Assembly (NCBI GenBank): GCA_009781635.1
Contig: WQXU01000003.1
Coordinates: 1 to 64,000 of the forward strand
From: Treponema sp.
GTDB lineage: Bacteria; Spirochaetota; Spirochaetia; Treponematales; Breznakiellaceae
Length of the DNA: 64,000 nucleotides
Reading direction: 5' to 3'
The translations under genes and the position numbers were made by a program. The notes under the pieces are model-generated. The model did no database searches, had not been told where the DNA came from, and saw only the letters and a program-made list of their open reading frames with translations. Below are positions 61,937 to 64,000 of the stretch, in pieces. Every line of letters starts with the position of its first letter. Position 1 is the stretch's first letter.

Positions 61937-62272
61937 ATGATTTTCATTGGTGTCGTAATAGGCATAATCATATTAGGAGCAGTTTCCTATTTCGCTATTA
62001 ATAAAAAATCGAGTTTTCACACCCGGATTGTAAGCCTTGCCGCGCTTGCCCTTATGATTTTATCAGTTATAGTATGCCTTGTTATCGTGCTTACAGACAC
62101 AAGGGTGCAGGTAGATCCTTCCAGTTTGATAGTCGGCGCCCCCGTAGAAACGGTAGAAGAGCACAGCAACATTGCAGGCCTTCTTTTTTCCATTATTTTC
62201 CTTCTTGCGCTGTTTGCGGTCATCGCGTTTCTGGCCATGAAGGAGCACAAAAGAACCCTTCAAAAGAAATAA
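61937..62272 (+). CDS. Small membrane protein of unknown function
   Basis: This protein of 111 residues has three hydrophobic segments (near residues 2-19, 30-49, 77-97) and a basic C-terminus (MKEHKRTLQKK). No family is recognised. The reading frame is open from a TTG at 61871, but ATG 61937 (MIFIGVVIG) gives a sensible first TM. No Shine-Dalgarno stands out. Confidence 0.55.
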   Translation: MIFIGVVIGIIILGAVSYFAINKKSSFHTRIVSLAALALMILSVIVCLVIVLTDTRVQVDPSSLIVGAPVETVEEHSNIAGLLFSIIFLLALFAVIAFLAMKEHKRTLQKK

Positions 62273-62295
62273 GGGGTTTTCCAATATTAACCCAA

Positions 62296-62685
62296 TTATT
62301 TACTGTTCCCCGGCTTAAATTTTTTGATCAGGATATTTGGAATAAAGCCATAATGCTTATGATTTGCAGTCAGCAGTGTTTCGTTATGCTCAATGCTAGT
62401 TGCCGCTATAATGGCATCTGCAGTTTCCATTGAATGACTCATATAGAAATTTTCTACAAGAAATGAGGCGTAAGTTGAAATACTTTCGTTTATCTGGATG
62501 ATTTTTACTGACCATCTTTTTAACTGTTTCTGAAGGGCTCTTAGCTCATTTTTATTGCGCATGCCCTGAACAAGTTCCAAATAATTTATTACAGATATTT
62601 TAAAGGGAATGTTCGCAAGTATGGCTTTTTGAGCATTACTATCACCCCGCAAGTACCATATCAGCACATCGGTATCGATAATCAA
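62296..62685 (-). CDS. vapC: PIN-domain toxin (VapC-like)
   Basis: This 129-residue PIN-domain protein has IDTDVLIWYL (first acidic residue), YLELVQG (Glu) and ETADAIIAATSIEH (Asp), the acidic set of VapC ribonucleases. It overlaps the antitoxin gene by four bases (ATGA). PIN toxins cut RNA and are neutralised by the partner protein. Confidence 0.85.
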   Translation of the reverse strand: MIIDTDVLIWYLRGDSNAQKAILANIPFKISVINYLELVQGMRNKNELRALQKQLKRWSVKIIQINESISTYASFLVENFYMSHSMETADAIIAATSIEHNETLLTANHKHYGFIPNILIKKFKPGNSK

Positions 62686-62927
62686 AATTTCCTGCCTTTC
62701 CTCATGTTTCGCACATGCAGCTCAATATCTTTTATATCTGTTCTGTTTTTCCAAATTCCGAATATATCTTCTTCTTTATTTTCAGGGGTTAGTGTTTCAT
62801 TTCCTGTAACAGGGATTATTTTTGCGCATGGTTTTCCTCTGCAGGTTATTGTCACATCAAGTCCCTTGTTCACCTGAGATATTATCCTGCCGGGTTGAGC
62901 CCTGAATTCCTTAATGGCAACTTCCAT
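62682..62927 (-). CDS. Phd/YefM-like antitoxin of the PIN pair
   Basis: This 81-residue protein begins MEVAIKEFRAQPGRIISQV, typical of the DNA-binding N-terminus of Phd/YefM and VapB antitoxins, and has a polar C-terminal part that would wrap the toxin. AGGGG precedes the ATG. It probably also represses its own promoter through the palindrome at 62945-62967. Confidence 0.8.
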   Translation of the reverse strand: MEVAIKEFRAQPGRIISQVNKGLDVTITCRGKPCAKIIPVTGNETLTPENKEEDIFGIWKNRTDIKDIELHVRNMRKGRKF

Positions 62928-62944
62928 AAAAAACCCCTATATTT

Positions 62945-62967
62945 AGTGTACATTGTAAGTGTACACT
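62945..62967. promoter_or_regulatory. Candidate toxin-antitoxin operator
   Basis: AGTGTACA occurs at 62945-62952 and 62958-62965, 13 bases apart. The second copy extends to the perfect palindrome AGTGTACACT (62958-62967). Such paired palindromic sites next to the antitoxin start fit autorepression. Confidence 0.6.
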
Positions 62968-63000
62968 TTGCGGGAGAATTAGTCAACTTCAGTAAGGGTT

Positions 63001-64000
63001 TTAACTGTTAAGATCTCTTTTTGCTTTTTCCAGAGCAGCAATGATTTTATCGCACCACATGTCAAATTCCGGATCTTCCTGCTGCAAACCGGTATTTTTT
63101 AATACATTGGCAATTGTCATTTTAATTCCTTCATCTGCGCGCACTTTTGCGCAAAATTCCGGCACAAGTCTTTTTAATTTTGTATTGTCAAAAATGACGG
63201 TGTTTGCCTTGTCTCCCAGAAGGCTTCCTTTAAAATCGTACCTTCCCTGCGAGCAGTCTTCCAGAAAGCTGCTTGAGACATGCACAGCCTTTAACTCTTT
63301 ATTTAACGCATCTGCGATAATTTTATAGATTTGATTCCACGTTACGCTTTCATCGGAGGTGATATTCACAGCCTCGCCTATTGCGTGTATATTTCCGGCA
63401 AGACGGACAAATGCGCTGGCAAAATCGCTGTTGTGGGTTAAGGTCCACAGGCTTGAGCCATCGCCGTGAATGATTACGGCCTTGCCTTCGATGATTCTTT
63501 TTAATACCTGCCAGCTGCCTCTGGAGCCGTGAACGCCAAGAGGTACACTGCGCTCATCGTAAGTATGGCTGGGTCGGACAATTGTTACAGGAAAACCGCA
63601 GTCGCGGTATTTTTGCATCAGATACTCTTCGCAGGCTATTTTGTTTCTGGAATATTCCCACAGAGGATTGGCAAGGGGTGTGCTTTCCGTGACAAGGCAG
63701 GAGGAAAGAGGTTTCTGATATATCGAGGCAGAGGATATAAAAATGTACTGTCTGCAGATGCCGTTAAAAATATCAAAATCTTTTTGAACATGCTCCGGAA
63801 CAAATGCAAAAAAATCGGCAACAACATCGAATTTATTGCCGTTTCCAAGCTCCTTAATCAATTTTTCCCTGATTACAGATGCTTCTTCAGTTCTGATATC
63901 ACAGGAAAAATGACTGATTTTATTATCATTAAACTCGCTCTTGCGGTTTCCGCGGTTTAAAAGGCTGATCTGCCAGCCTGATTCAGATGCAAGTCTTGTA
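63001..64000 (-). CDS. NAD-dependent epimerase/dehydratase (partial at 5' end)
   Basis: The frame runs from the stop at 63001 to the window edge, so at least 333 residues are present and the N-terminal dinucleotide-binding glycine motif lies outside. Visible features are ISLLNRGNRKSEF, VVADFFAFVPEHV, SSASIYQKP, the YSRNKIACEEYL (Tyr...Lys) catalytic pair, and VRPSHTYD. It belongs to the extended short-chain dehydrogenases acting on nucleotide sugars or related substrates. It lies beyond the PIN antitoxin operator on the same strand. The substrate is unknown. Confidence 0.85.
   Translation of the reverse strand, partial: TRLASESGWQISLLNRGNRKSEFNDNKISHFSCDIRTEEASVIREKLIKELGNGNKFDVVADFFAFVPEHVQKDFDIFNGICRQYIFISSASIYQKPLSSCLVTESTPLANPLWEYSRNKIACEEYLMQKYRDCGFPVTIVRPSHTYDERSVPLGVHGSRGSWQVLKRIIEGKAVIIHGDGSSLWTLTHNSDFASAFVRLAGNIHAIGEAVNITSDESVTWNQIYKIIADALNKELKAVHVSSSFLEDCSQGRYDFKGSLLGDKANTVIFDNTKLKRLVPEFCAKVRADEGIKMTIANVLKNTGLQQEDPEFDMWCDKIIAALEKAKRDLNS

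Overview
The window looks like chromosome of a spirochete, most likely a Treponema-type host- or gut-associated anaerobe. This rests on several independent signs: an HndABCD-type [FeFe] hydrogenase operon, a BspA-like leucine-rich-repeat protein of treponemal type, a treponemal-style diversity-generating retroelement (DGR) with a lipoprotein target, tandem DUF115/Maf-type glycosyltransferases, many Cys-anchored lipoproteins, and a signalling repertoire rich in cNMP and GGDEF proteins. The species assignment is inference. No rRNA, tRNA or CRISPR array was seen.

Region 1-12 kb is accessory DNA that looks AT-rich by eye. It opens with about 42 CT dinucleotides, followed by a complete DGR: a surface lipoprotein target with a variable repeat (VR) at its 3' end, an Avd-like helper, a template repeat (TR), and a reverse transcriptase with the DGR-type IGNLTSQ motif. 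TR and VR differ at 19 positions within a 112-base match (22 if an AAA/TGG codon is included), and every difference is at a TR adenine. This is the main find. It is followed by a 1,076-residue LRR protein with a DUF1963-like tail, an XRE regulator, three consecutive lipoprotein genes (the last with HYDIN-like and FN3 domains), and a 147-bp palindromic element.

Region 12-35 kb is core metabolism and signalling. A small triple zinc-knuckle protein comes first, then two cNMP-binding/GGDEF proteins (one degenerate, one intact). Next is the five-gene electron-bifurcating-type hydrogenase operon with an extra ATPase-fold protein, a purine-type permease, deoC, a SiaABC-like partner-switching cassette, a small heat-shock protein, a YmdB-like protein with altered metal ligands, a class III cyclase-like protein, an MFS carrier and a chemoreceptor. 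On the minus strand follow trpS, a frameshifted proC and a secreted unknown protein.

Region 34-42 kb holds a NusG_II / Gx-transporter / membrane-protein trio on the plus strand that converges on apbE. ApbE lies at the end of a minus-strand run of murD, an epmA-like gene, a FliL-like gene, a small membrane protein, an ECF sigma factor and a zinc-binding anti-sigma factor. Together these suggest flavin handling plus an envelope-linked sigma circuit.

Region 42-64 kb contains a diguanylate cyclase overlapping rnz, a Gld-like ABC exporter with GldG-like and DUF4340 proteins, an orphan MotA cytoplasmic-loop protein, a degenerate GGDEF protein, a MEMO-family protein, two Maf glycosyltransferases, and a long acidic repeat protein. 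After these come an FtsB-like protein, smpB, PEGA/FGE and LysM/M23 envelope proteins, a 2[4Fe-4S] ferredoxin, a PIN-domain toxin-antitoxin pair with a palindromic operator, and an epimerase gene cut by the window edge. Several genes have a TATAAT-type -10 element only 7-16 bases before the start codon and no Shine-Dalgarno, suggesting leaderless or very short-leader mRNAs.
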